Shown here: in pieces, positions 6,699 to 12,929 of the stretch
Numbering within the stretch: position 1 is the stretch's first letter
Layout: every line of letters begins with the position of its first letter
From: Micrococcales bacterium UBA7469
GTDB taxonomy: Bacteria; Actinomycetota; Actinomycetes; Actinomycetales; Microbacteriaceae
Direction of reading: 5' to 3'
Length of the DNA: 12,929 nucleotides
Assembly: GCA_002479805.1 (NCBI GenBank)
Contig: DLPB01000013.1
Coordinates: 1 to 12,929 of the forward strand
Made by a program: the position numbers and the translations under genes
The notes under the pieces: model-generated
What the model saw: the letters and a program-made list of their open reading frames with translations, nothing else
The model's database searches: none
What the model was told of the DNA's origin: nothing

Positions 6699-7151
6699 CT
6701 AGTACTGAAGTGAGAGCACTCCGGCGCGAATTGCGCTCACGTTCTGAACAAATCCAAACTCCACAAAGGTCTTGCCCTTCGGGTTCAGGTTCAGTTTTGT
6801 TCTGCCGGCCTCAAGCCACTTCCCCGAGGAGTCTCTGAGCTCGAGCCAAATTTCACGCTCTCCAACCAAACGTCCGTGATTCACGAACTCGATTCGGATC
6901 GTGTTTACAAATTGGCCAGCGGTCACGTCAATCGACTCAGGCTCGAGTCCTCCCAGGGCTTGAATGCGTCCGCATTCCAAAACCACACACTCTGAAATAT
7001 CGGTTCTATCAATCTCAGCTACTGAATGCCTCGGTCCTTCGACCAGGGCGTCTTGCAGAAACAGCGCCAGCAAGAGCAATGCGGAGAGTGAAATGGAAGC
7101 GAGCATCGAGGTGCGCTGACCAACTTGGGTCAATAGCCATGGCCTTTTCAC
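6699..7151 (-). CDS. Small membrane-anchored protein with an external beta-rich domain (unknown)
   Basis: I do not recognise this gene. From the chosen start it encodes 150 residues. A basic N-terminus is followed by one strong hydrophobic span (about 15-33: MLASISLSALLLLALFLQ), then an extracytoplasmic part with two cysteines five residues apart (CVVLEC, about 55-60). A C-terminal region of about 70 residues alternates hydrophobic and polar positions (for example TIRIEFVNHG and REIWLELRD), resembling an Ig-like or FxLYD-type domain. The second GTG (7151) is preferred over the GTG at 7157 because AGAGG ends 5 nt upstream of it, and that site overlaps the first GTG. A possible -10 box TATAGG lies at 7168-7173 on this strand. 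It is co-directional with the rhodopsin 162 nt away, so partial read-through is possible, but no functional link is shown. Confidence 0.75.
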   Translation of the reverse strand: MKRPWLLTQVGQRTSMLASISLSALLLLALFLQDALVEGPRHSVAEIDRTDISECVVLECGRIQALGGLEPESIDVTAGQFVNTIRIEFVNHGRLVGEREIWLELRDSSGKWLEAGRTKLNLNPKGKTFVEFGFVQNVSAIRAGVLSLQY

Positions 7152-7213
7152 ATGCACCTCTTTCCGACCTATAAGGCTAGCGCTCTACATGCCAGAAGCT
7201 CGATTTCACCAGG

Positions 7214-7219
7214 TAGCCT
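7214..7219 (+). promoter_or_regulatory. Candidate -10 box, leaderless start of psuG
   Basis: TAGCCT is followed by exactly 6 nt (tagagg) and the GTG start at 7226. The AGAGG directly abuts the start codon and so cannot work as a normal Shine-Dalgarno, which favours a leaderless transcript. The 12-mer from 7214 to 7225 recurs in inverted orientation at 7168-7179 with one mismatch. Confidence 0.4.
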
Positions 7220-7225
7220 TAGAGG

Positions 7226-8146
7226 GTGCAAAAAGACCTAATCAAAATCCACCCAGATGTTCAGCGCGCAATCAATCAGAACCAGCCGGTGGTGGCTCTC
7301 GAGTCCACAATCATCTCTCACGGTCTACCCAGACCAAGAAATTACGAAGCGGCCCAGGAGTTTGAGCAGATCCTGCGCGACAAGGGTGTAGTGCCTGCAA
7401 CCATTGCTGTCATCGACGGAGTTGCCAACATCGGACTTGACGCCGGGGGCCTCGACATCATTGCAAATCAAGACATCGCCAAAGCTTCGGTTCGTGATCT
7501 CCCAATCTTGGCTGCCAAGGGTATTTCTGGTGCCACCACAGTGGCATCCACCGCTCATCTTGCAGGCCTTGCCGGTGTTAGGGTCTTTGCAACCGGAGGC
7601 CTCGGTGGTGTCCACCGCGGCGCTCAGGAGACCTTCGATGAGTCGGCAGATCTCAGCGTGCTAGCAAATACTCCAATTGCCGTCGTATCCGCTGGCGTGA
7701 AGAGCGTTTTGGACATTGCTGCAACTTTGGAGCGGCTAGAGACTTTGAGTGTTCCCGTGGTTGGTTACGGCACCAAGATCTTCCCAAGCTTTTGGCTCAG
7801 AGAGTCAGAGTTCACCCTCGACTGGAGCGTCGACTCGGCCGATGAGATTGCCAAGATAATGGCCGCCCAGGACCTGGTTGGCGAAGGCGGCGGCATCGTG
7901 GTCGCAAACCCAGTGCCAGCCGATAAGGCCTGGGATAAGAAGGAGCACGACGAGGTTTTAGCCAAGGCATTCGCAGCGGCTGATGCTGCGGGGGTTCGAG
8001 GTAAGGCAGTAACTCCGTTCCTGCTCGGTTTCATTGTTGAGGCATCACAGGGCCGCTCACTTGAGGTCAATCTGGACCTTGCTCGCAACAATGTCTCGGT
8101 TGCTGCTGACATCGCAATTGCTTGGTCAAAGCTAGAGCTCGACTAA
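7226..8146 (+). CDS. psuG: Pseudouridine-5'-phosphate glycosidase
   Basis: Cytosolic Mn2+-dependent enzyme that reversibly splits pseudouridine 5'-phosphate into uracil and ribose 5-phosphate, breaking the C-C glycosidic bond. The 306 residues are close to the E. coli enzyme (312), and blocks align by eye along the length: PVVALESTIISHG at 21-33, GATTVAST at 102-109, VFATGGLGGVHRGA at 120-133, and VVANP near 225. The catalytic set maps to E26, D142 (Mn-binding) and K159 (Schiff-base lysine in VVSAGVKS), corresponding to E31, D149 and K166 of E. coli as I recall them. The start is GTG, in agreement with the family N-terminus. The stop TAA is directly followed by the ATG of the kinase, so the two form one coupled operon. 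Confidence 0.96.
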   Translation: MQKDLIKIHPDVQRAINQNQPVVALESTIISHGLPRPRNYEAAQEFEQILRDKGVVPATIAVIDGVANIGLDAGGLDIIANQDIAKASVRDLPILAAKGISGATTVASTAHLAGLAGVRVFATGGLGGVHRGAQETFDESADLSVLANTPIAVVSAGVKSVLDIAATLERLETLSVPVVGYGTKIFPSFWLRESEFTLDWSVDSADEIAKIMAAQDLVGEGGGIVVANPVPADKAWDKKEHDEVLAKAFAAADAAGVRGKAVTPFLLGFIVEASQGRSLEVNLDLARNNVSVAADIAIAWSKLELD

Positions 8147-9019
8147 ATGCCCAAAGCCCTGGTTGTTGGAGATGTCATCGAGGACATCCTGGTGATGCCA
8201 CATTCGGCAATCCGGGCTGACACCGACACGCAATCAACGATTCGAGTTTCCTTTGGTGGCTCGGGCGCAAACTTTGCCTGCTGGCTGGCTTCCGAGAAAG
8301 TTCCGGTCGAATTGGTTGCCAGGATTGGCGAGGCAGACCGCCCAAGAGTCGAGGCTGATCTCAAGGCATACGGAGTGACTCCGAATCTCCAGTTCGATCA
8401 AGAGCTCCCAACCGGCTCGATCGTGGTTTTGGTCGAGGGGCAGCAGCGCAGCTTTCTGACCGATCGAGGTGCGAACACCAAGCTGGAAACCTCGGCAATC
8501 AAGACCTTCCCTGAGCTTTTATATCTATCTGGCTACTCGCTCTTTGGGAGCATTCCCGAGGCTGAATTCTCGGGCTTGATTGCAGCCGCCAATGTTGCCG
8601 GGTCGATGGTGGTTTTGGATCCGGGAAGCGCCGGGTTTATCAACGACTTCGGGGTTGGCAAATTCCTGACCGTCACCCAAGGGGTTGACCTAATCACCCC
8701 GTCGCTGGAGGAGGGCCGAATCCTCACCGGTGAAGATCGTCCAGAGGTAATTGCTGCAGCGCTCGCACGGCGCTACCCAATGGTTGCACTCACCCTCGGT
8801 GAGCGCGGTGTCGTGATTGCGCAGGGTGACGCAATTCAACGCATTGACGCAGTTTCAGCCGACCTGATTGATGCAACCGGGGCCGGGGATGCTTTTGCTG
8901 CAGGGCTAGTTGCCAAGTTGTTGCAGGGCGCATCATTTGAAGATGCAGCCAAGCACGGGGTAAGACGAGGTGCTGTCGCTGTGACACTGGTGGGCGGAAG
9001 ACCGACTAAGCGCTTCTAG
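8147..9019 (+). CDS. psuK: PfkB-family sugar kinase, probable pseudouridine kinase
   Basis: Ribokinase-fold kinase, 290 residues, cytosolic. The N-terminal PfkB signature region is FGGSGANFACWLA at 36-48. The C-terminal signature is DATGAGDAFAAG at 242-253, with D248 as catalytic base and the preceding Gly-rich loop as anion hole. The substrate is inferred from context: its ATG directly follows the psuG stop (TAAATG, no gap), and pseudouridine kinase plus PsuG make the two-step route from pseudouridine to uracil and ribose 5-phosphate. From sequence alone it could be another nucleoside or sugar kinase. No pseudouridine transporter gene is nearby. There is no clear Shine-Dalgarno, consistent with translational coupling. 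Its TAG overlaps the stop of the convergent metallopeptidase gene as CTAG. Confidence 0.9.
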   Translation: MPKALVVGDVIEDILVMPHSAIRADTDTQSTIRVSFGGSGANFACWLASEKVPVELVARIGEADRPRVEADLKAYGVTPNLQFDQELPTGSIVVLVEGQQRSFLTDRGANTKLETSAIKTFPELLYLSGYSLFGSIPEAEFSGLIAAANVAGSMVVLDPGSAGFINDFGVGKFLTVTQGVDLITPSLEEGRILTGEDRPEVIAAALARRYPMVALTLGERGVVIAQGDAIQRIDAVSADLIDATGAGDAFAAGLVAKLLQGASFEDAAKHGVRRGAVAVTLVGGRPTKRF

Positions 9020-10317
9020 AAGTATTTGTTTCCCAAGCTTCTTATGTATGGCGCAAGCTTGAGGTAAAACTCGGCTGGGGTGAGGCCGTACTGCTTCTTG
9101 AATGCAATTTTCCAATCGGCCTGATTGGTGCCCCTAATGAAGTCCAAATAAGTGTCGATACCCCCGACGGCGATTAGGGCCTGCGCTGCGATTGCTCCAA
9201 GTCCGTATTGATTAAATGCGTCTCGATTTTCGGGGTCCGCTTCCATTAACTCAAAGACTTTCGCAATCTCCTCGTTAGAAGCGCCCTTTGCCCAGCTTCT
9301 GAACCTAGTTGAGTCGACTGTGCCGGTCGCAAATGGGTCAAACGCGGGTGAGGTTAGGTAAAACTGCTCTGCCAGGCGACCGTTTCTGTCGGTGCTTCCA
9401 TAGCCAAGAGCAAAGCCAAAGAAAGTCGGCGCCCCCTCGTTTAGCCAAAGTGGCATGAGAATGTTTGGTTTGTAGAGCGAGTTTTGAACCATGTGAAAGT
9501 GCTCGTGTACTGCGGTGTGATCGGCTACCGCGTAGCGCTTCCCCGAGGAGTGGATGCAATTGAAATAGATGGGATTCCCGGCCTTGTCCGTCGATGCAAA
9601 GCCCAAAATGCACTGGTCTGTTGCCCCGGGCCTTGCAAGATATCCAGTTATTCCGCCGGGTAGATCTCCGCCCAGTTCCAATCGTTTCTGTTCAGCCCAC
9701 TCGGCATCTTTTTCACTAAAGAGAACGACCGTAAAGTTTTTGGAAAATACATCCGACCAAAGCCTTGAGGCTTTTGAGATAAGCGACTTCTCTCTGGTGA
9801 CACCAGTGGGCGGAACATTCGGACCAACGTGATATTCGATCACTGCGGAAGATTGTGCTTTGGACTCATAGCGCTCCAGCACTCTGCTGGTAGCTGTCCG
9901 GGTAACCCAATTCACATCCAGGTTGTCAAAGGTGAGCGCAGTGGCTGGGTAGCTCGGAACCTTTAGAACCAGATTTACTTTGCCGACATTTGAGGCGATG
10001 TTGGTCGTTTGAGTGGAGCTTGCAACCACGAGAGAGGAATTGCGCGTTTTGGCAAAACTGCAAAATGACTTGGCTTTGGTGAGCGCTGCGGATTTCTCTT
10101 TGCTGGTTGGTTTCAACTTTGTAAGGCCAACACAGCTGATACTCGAAGTCACTGGGTTTTGAAAAAGCAGTGAGCTGACTGCGCTCTTGTTGATACTCGA
10201 GATTGTCGCTGCCGAATTTGAGATGGTTTTGGAGATTGTCTGATCACTTAGGGCTTGTGCAGGAACAGTAGGAAGCAGCAGGAAAAGTGACAAACCAGCC
10301 GCAATCAGCTTTTTCAC
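9016..10317 (-). CDS. Secreted zinc metallopeptidase-like protein (HExxH-X18-E)
   Basis: Exported protein, 433 residues. The signal peptide is KK followed by a hydrophobic core at 4-17, with AQA at 20-22 as the likely signal peptidase I site. After a Ser/Thr-rich segment (about 24-60) and a beta-rich middle part comes HEHFH at 271-275, then exactly 18 residues, then E294 in WLNEG. That is the gluzincin (clan MA, M1-like) zinc signature, so H271, H275 and E294 would bind zinc and E272 would be catalytic. Cysteines at 62, 86, 236 and 254 could form disulfides outside the cell. The family below clan level is not recognised. The start is GTG, with AGGAGG at 10323-10328 and a 5-nt spacer; that site overlaps the stop of the ALDH-like gene, so it is the last gene of the deoC operon. 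Why a protease is there is unclear. Confidence 0.85.
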   Translation of the reverse strand: MKKLIAAGLSLFLLLPTVPAQALSDQTISKTISNSAATISSINKSAVSSLLFQNPVTSSISCVGLTKLKPTSKEKSAALTKAKSFCSFAKTRNSSLVVASSTQTTNIASNVGKVNLVLKVPSYPATALTFDNLDVNWVTRTATSRVLERYESKAQSSAVIEYHVGPNVPPTGVTREKSLISKASRLWSDVFSKNFTVVLFSEKDAEWAEQKRLELGGDLPGGITGYLARPGATDQCILGFASTDKAGNPIYFNCIHSSGKRYAVADHTAVHEHFHMVQNSLYKPNILMPLWLNEGAPTFFGFALGYGSTDRNGRLAEQFYLTSPAFDPFATGTVDSTRFRSWAKGASNEEIAKVFELMEADPENRDAFNQYGLGAIAAQALIAVGGIDTYLDFIRGTNQADWKIAFKKQYGLTPAEFYLKLAPYIRSLGNKYF

Positions 10318-10326
10318 TTTGACCTC

Positions 10327-11178
10327 CTAGTGCCCCTTGGGGTGCCAGACCGTCTTCACCTCCATGAGGCTGAGTATGTGTTCCAGCGTTCCCTTATTAC
10401 CCAATCTCGAATAGCTGTTGGCGCGAATGACCCGCTTTATGGTCTCGGCGGCCTTAATTTCAAGCTCAACCGCGTTTGAGGAACCCTCAACATCGATTGC
10501 GTTTACGTCCTGGTGAGACGCGAGCCAGGAACCGATCTCTTTTTCGCTACCGGTGAGCATGTTCACGACCCCACCCGGAAGGTCGCTGGTTGCCAAGACT
10601 TCGGTGAGGGTGATGGCGCTGAGCGGAAGTTTTTCGCTTGCCACAACAACAACCGTGTTCCCCGAAACAATCGCTGGCGCAATTGAATTCACCAGTCCAA
10701 CCAGCGCACTCTCTTGAGGAGCAAGCACCGCGACAACACCGGTCGGCTGATTGGTTGAAATGTTGAAGTAAGGACCTGCGACCGGATTCATGCTCCCTGC
10801 CACCGAGTCGATCTTGTCGGACCAACCCGCGTGCCAAACCCAGGAGTCGATGGCTGCATCGACTTCAGCATTGGCTTTCGCCGCAGAAACACCAGTCATT
10901 GCTCGAATTTCAGCGACAAACTGCTCGCGACGCCCCTCCAGCATCTCAGCGATGCGGTAGAGAACCTGTCCGCGGTTATATGCAGTTGCCGACGCCCAAC
11001 CAGGTTGTGCAGCACGTGCTGCGACCACGGCATCGCGGGCATCTTTGCGCGAACCTTGGGCAACGTTTGCCAGGAACTTGCCCTGGTGGTCGTTTAGCTC
11101 ATAGGTGCGGCCAGACTCGCTGCGAGGGAACTTGCCACCGATGTAGAGCTTGTAGGTCTTTCTGACATCCAGACGCAT
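10327..11178 (-). CDS. Half-length ALDH-like protein lacking the catalytic half (pseudoenzyme subunit?)
   Basis: 283 residues homologous to the N-terminal NAD-binding part of aldehyde dehydrogenases, against about 480 for a full enzyme. The alignment to its neighbour runs through PTGVVAVLAP (145-154), IAPAIVSGNTVVVV (166-179) and LPGGVVNMLTG (200-210), and ends near the GSTDVG region. The whole catalytic-Cys half is absent. Key residues are also lost: the PWNFP Asn position reads APQES (153-157), and the cofactor-binding Lys of KPAE is V179. It ends with its own tail, LMEVKTVWHPKGH. It starts in a TAATG overlap with the full ALDH gene, with GGGAGG at 11185-11190. The next gene begins 9 nt after its stop, so no lost half lies downstream. 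This looks like a retained partner subunit rather than a fresh pseudogene. Confidence 0.88.
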   Translation of the reverse strand: MRLDVRKTYKLYIGGKFPRSESGRTYELNDHQGKFLANVAQGSRKDARDAVVAARAAQPGWASATAYNRGQVLYRIAEMLEGRREQFVAEIRAMTGVSAAKANAEVDAAIDSWVWHAGWSDKIDSVAGSMNPVAGPYFNISTNQPTGVVAVLAPQESALVGLVNSIAPAIVSGNTVVVVASEKLPLSAITLTEVLATSDLPGGVVNMLTGSEKEIGSWLASHQDVNAIDVEGSSNAVELEIKAAETIKRVIRANSYSRLGNKGTLEHILSLMEVKTVWHPKGH

Positions 11179-12608
11179 TAGTTGCCTCCCTTTAGATAAG
11201 CCAGTAGGCCGTGACGACCACCCTCTCGGCCATAGCCAGATTCCTTGAAGCCACCGAATGGGCTGGTCGGATCAAACTGATTGAAGGTGTTTGCCCACAC
11301 CACTCCAGCGTTTAGCTGATCGGCAAGCTTGAGGATTCTCGAACCCTTTTCGGTCCAGATGCCTGCGCTCAAACCAAACGGGGTGTTGTTGGCCTTGGTC
11401 ACAGCCTCTGCTGGGGTGCGGAAGGTCATGACGCTAAGCACCGGACCAAAGATTTCCTCGCGAGCTACCGTGTTGGCAGGGCCCACACCACTAATCAAGG
11501 TTGGTCTAAACCAGAATCCGTTTCGTGGGAGATCGCAGTTTGGAGCCCAGAGCTCACCACCCTCTGAAGCCCCCTGCTTCACTAGTGACTCGATCTTTTC
11601 CAGCTGTGCTCTGGAGTTGATAGCGCCGATGTCGGTGTTCTTATCCATCGGATCACCAATGCGAAGCAGCTCCATGCGCTTCTTTAGCTTTTTCAAGAAC
11701 TCATCGTGGATTGACTCTTGAACTAGAAGTCTTGAACCGGCGCAGCAAACGTGCCCCTGGTTGAAGAAGATGCCATTCACAACCCCCTCAACCGCCTGGT
11801 CCAAAGCGGCATCGTCAAACACGATGTTGGCCGCCTTGCCTCCAAGCTCAAGGGTTACCTTCTTGTTGGTACCGGCGACAGCTTTGGCAATCACTCGTCC
11901 AACATCGGTCGAACCGGTGAAAGCGACCTTGTTCACATCTGGATGCTTCACCAATGCAGCACCGGTGTCGCCAAACCCAGTCACGATGTTTACAACACCT
12001 TCGGGTAGCTCAGCCTGCTGGCAGATTTCGGCAAATAGCAATGCGGTGAGCGGAGTGCTCTCTGCTGGCTTTAGAACGACAGTGTTTCCAGCAGCCAAAG
12101 CTGGAGCGACCTTCCACGCCAGCATCATCAGTGGGAAGTTCCAAGGGATTACCTGGGATGCAACACCGTGGGCCTTGGGGTTTGCGCCAAGCCCTGCATA
12201 GTCAAGCTTGTCCGCCCAACCTGCGTAGTAGAAAAACCAGGCCGCGACGGTTGGAATATCAAAATCGCGAGTTTCTTTGATTGGCTTGCCATTGTTTAGG
12301 GTCTCGGCAACGGCTAGCTCGCGACCGCGCTCTTGAATGATCCGCGCGATTCGGTAAAGGTATTTCCCGCGCTCTGAGCCAGGCATTTTGCTCCATACCT
12401 TTTCATAGGCGTGACGCGCAGCCTTGACGGCAGTATCAACATCTTTTTCGCTGCCGTGTGAGATTTCAGCCAATACCTCTTCGGTTGCTGGGTTGATGGT
12501 CTGGTAAAGGTTTGCAGGCTTGGAGAACTTGCCACCGATGAAGTGGCCATAGCTTTTCTCAAAGCTAACCAGGGAGCGAGACTCCGGTGCTGGTGCATAT
12601 TCGAACAT
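11178..12608 (-). CDS. NAD(P)-dependent aldehyde dehydrogenase
   Basis: Full-length ALDH, 476 residues from the chosen start, cytosolic. The oxyanion Asn is N157 in PWNFP, the cofactor-binding Lys is K180 in KPAES, the general base is E254 in LELGGK, and the nucleophile is C288 in NQGHVCCAGSR. The C-terminal EEIFGPV and PFGGFKESGYGREGG blocks are present. ATG at 12608 is preferred over the ATG at 12614 because AAAGGA at 12614-12619 ends 5 nt upstream of it and overlaps the first ATG. Directly after deoC, its likely substrate is acetaldehyde from deoxyribose 5-phosphate cleavage, which would become acetate; this is inferred from position. Together with the following half-length ALDH-like gene it adds up to about 759 residues, close to two-domain ALDH16 proteins. 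Confidence 0.95.
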   Translation of the reverse strand: MFEYAPAPESRSLVSFEKSYGHFIGGKFSKPANLYQTINPATEEVLAEISHGSEKDVDTAVKAARHAYEKVWSKMPGSERGKYLYRIARIIQERGRELAVAETLNNGKPIKETRDFDIPTVAAWFFYYAGWADKLDYAGLGANPKAHGVASQVIPWNFPLMMLAWKVAPALAAGNTVVLKPAESTPLTALLFAEICQQAELPEGVVNIVTGFGDTGAALVKHPDVNKVAFTGSTDVGRVIAKAVAGTNKKVTLELGGKAANIVFDDAALDQAVEGVVNGIFFNQGHVCCAGSRLLVQESIHDEFLKKLKKRMELLRIGDPMDKNTDIGAINSRAQLEKIESLVKQGASEGGELWAPNCDLPRNGFWFRPTLISGVGPANTVAREEIFGPVLSVMTFRTPAEAVTKANNTPFGLSAGIWTEKGSRILKLADQLNAGVVWANTFNQFDPTSPFGGFKESGYGREGGRHGLLAYLKGGN

Positions 12609-12617
12609 GGTCATCCT

Positions 12618-12929
12618 TTAGTCCACTGTCACATAGTCGGGGCCGGAGTAGTGGCCAGTCTTTAGCTTTTGTCGCTGCATTAGAACATCGTTTAGGAGCG
12701 ATGAGGCACCGAATCTGAATAGGTCTGGGTTGAGCCAGGTCTCACCAGCGGTTTCTTTGACAACCACCAGATATTTGATGGCGTCCTTTGCGGTTCTGAT
12801 GCCACCTGCTGGCTTCACACCGATTAGCTCACCGGTCTCTTCATACCAGTCACGAACTGCCTGCAGCATCAACATCGTGATCGGAATGGTGGCATTGACG
12901 CTTACCTTGCCGGTTGAGGTCTTGATGAA
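12618..12929 (-). CDS. deoC: Deoxyribose-phosphate aldolase, C-terminal part (5' end missing)
   Basis: Class I aldolase that splits 2-deoxyribose 5-phosphate into glyceraldehyde 3-phosphate and acetaldehyde in deoxynucleoside breakdown. Only the last 103 residues are in the window, and the frame is open to the right edge. The fragment opens with FIKTSTGK, whose first Lys (K3 of the fragment) is the Schiff-base residue. The second active-site Lys is K39 in GVKPAGGIRT, which also marks the phosphate-binding GGIR. The TAA stop is 9 nt before the chosen ALDH start, and that gene's ribosome site overlaps the stop, so deoC, both ALDH genes and the metallopeptidase read as one operon. Further nucleoside genes may lie to the right. 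Confidence 0.96.
   Translation of the reverse strand, partial: FIKTSTGKVSVNATIPITMLMLQAVRDWYEETGELIGVKPAGGIRTAKDAIKYLVVVKETAGETWLNPDLFRFGASSLLNDVLMQRQKLKTGHYSGPDYVTVD

Noticed and set aside
6699..7151. Lipoprotein reading of the small membrane protein
   Set aside because: There is no Cys in a lipobox position after the hydrophobic span; the two cysteines lie about 20 residues further on.
7404..7664. Overlapping plus-strand frame inside psuG, and antisense frames at 7325-7615 and 7765-8112
   Set aside because: All are contained in a psuG gene conserved over its full length and lack any start signal.
10327..11178. Half-length ALDH as a simple pseudogene made by a nonsense mutation
   Set aside because: No catalytic-half remnant exists downstream: the next gene's ribosome site overlaps this stop and its start is 9 nt further on. 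The frame, ribosome site and distinct tail are intact.
1..12929. Mobile element, phage, defence system or CRISPR array
   Set aside because: No transposase, integrase, direct-repeat array or att-like flanking repeat was seen. All frames of normal gene length match ordinary chromosomal genes or compact hypotheticals.

Overview
The window looks like a chromosomal segment of a small-genome freshwater actinobacterium, most likely Microbacteriaceae of the Luna/Rhodoluna/Aquiluna type. Three things point there: an actinorhodopsin gene at 5751-6536 (minus), moderate GC with frequent GTG and TTG starts, and very tight packing. All three convergent gene pairs overlap at their stop codons by exactly 4 nt. 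I see no mobile element, tRNA, rRNA or CRISPR array, and no intergenic gap above about 180 nt.

Layout. 1-1169 (+): end of a CUT1 sugar ABC transporter operon, with a partial MalF-like permease and a complete MalG-like permease. 1166-3088 (-): a two-gene unit of nitroreductase then cytochrome P450. 3157-5571 (+): a P2-like cation P-type ATPase with the variant M4 motif PEEFP. 5568-7151 (-): a membrane-anchored small protein, the actinorhodopsin, a strong 12-bp hairpin, and a 38-residue single-span micropeptide with a strong Shine-Dalgarno. 7226-9019 (+): psuG and a PfkB kinase (probably psuK) for pseudouridine breakdown. 9016-12929 (-): deoC (cut by the window edge), a full aldehyde dehydrogenase, a half-length ALDH-like protein without the catalytic half, and a secreted HExxH-X18-E metallopeptidase.

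How it works together. The right half is nucleoside salvage. PsuK/PsuG would turn pseudouridine into uracil and ribose 5-phosphate. DeoC splits deoxyribose 5-phosphate into glyceraldehyde 3-phosphate and acetaldehyde, and the ALDH would oxidise the aldehyde. The rhodopsin would add light-driven proton pumping to this scavenging lifestyle.

Most worth a second look: (1) the micropeptide and hairpin directly behind the rhodopsin; (2) the ALDH pair, which together resemble a two-domain ALDH16 split into two coupled genes; (3) the antenna-type glycine in the rhodopsin; (4) a repeated TAnnnT-N6-start arrangement suggesting leaderless transcripts; (5) the stop-codon overlaps at every convergent junction.
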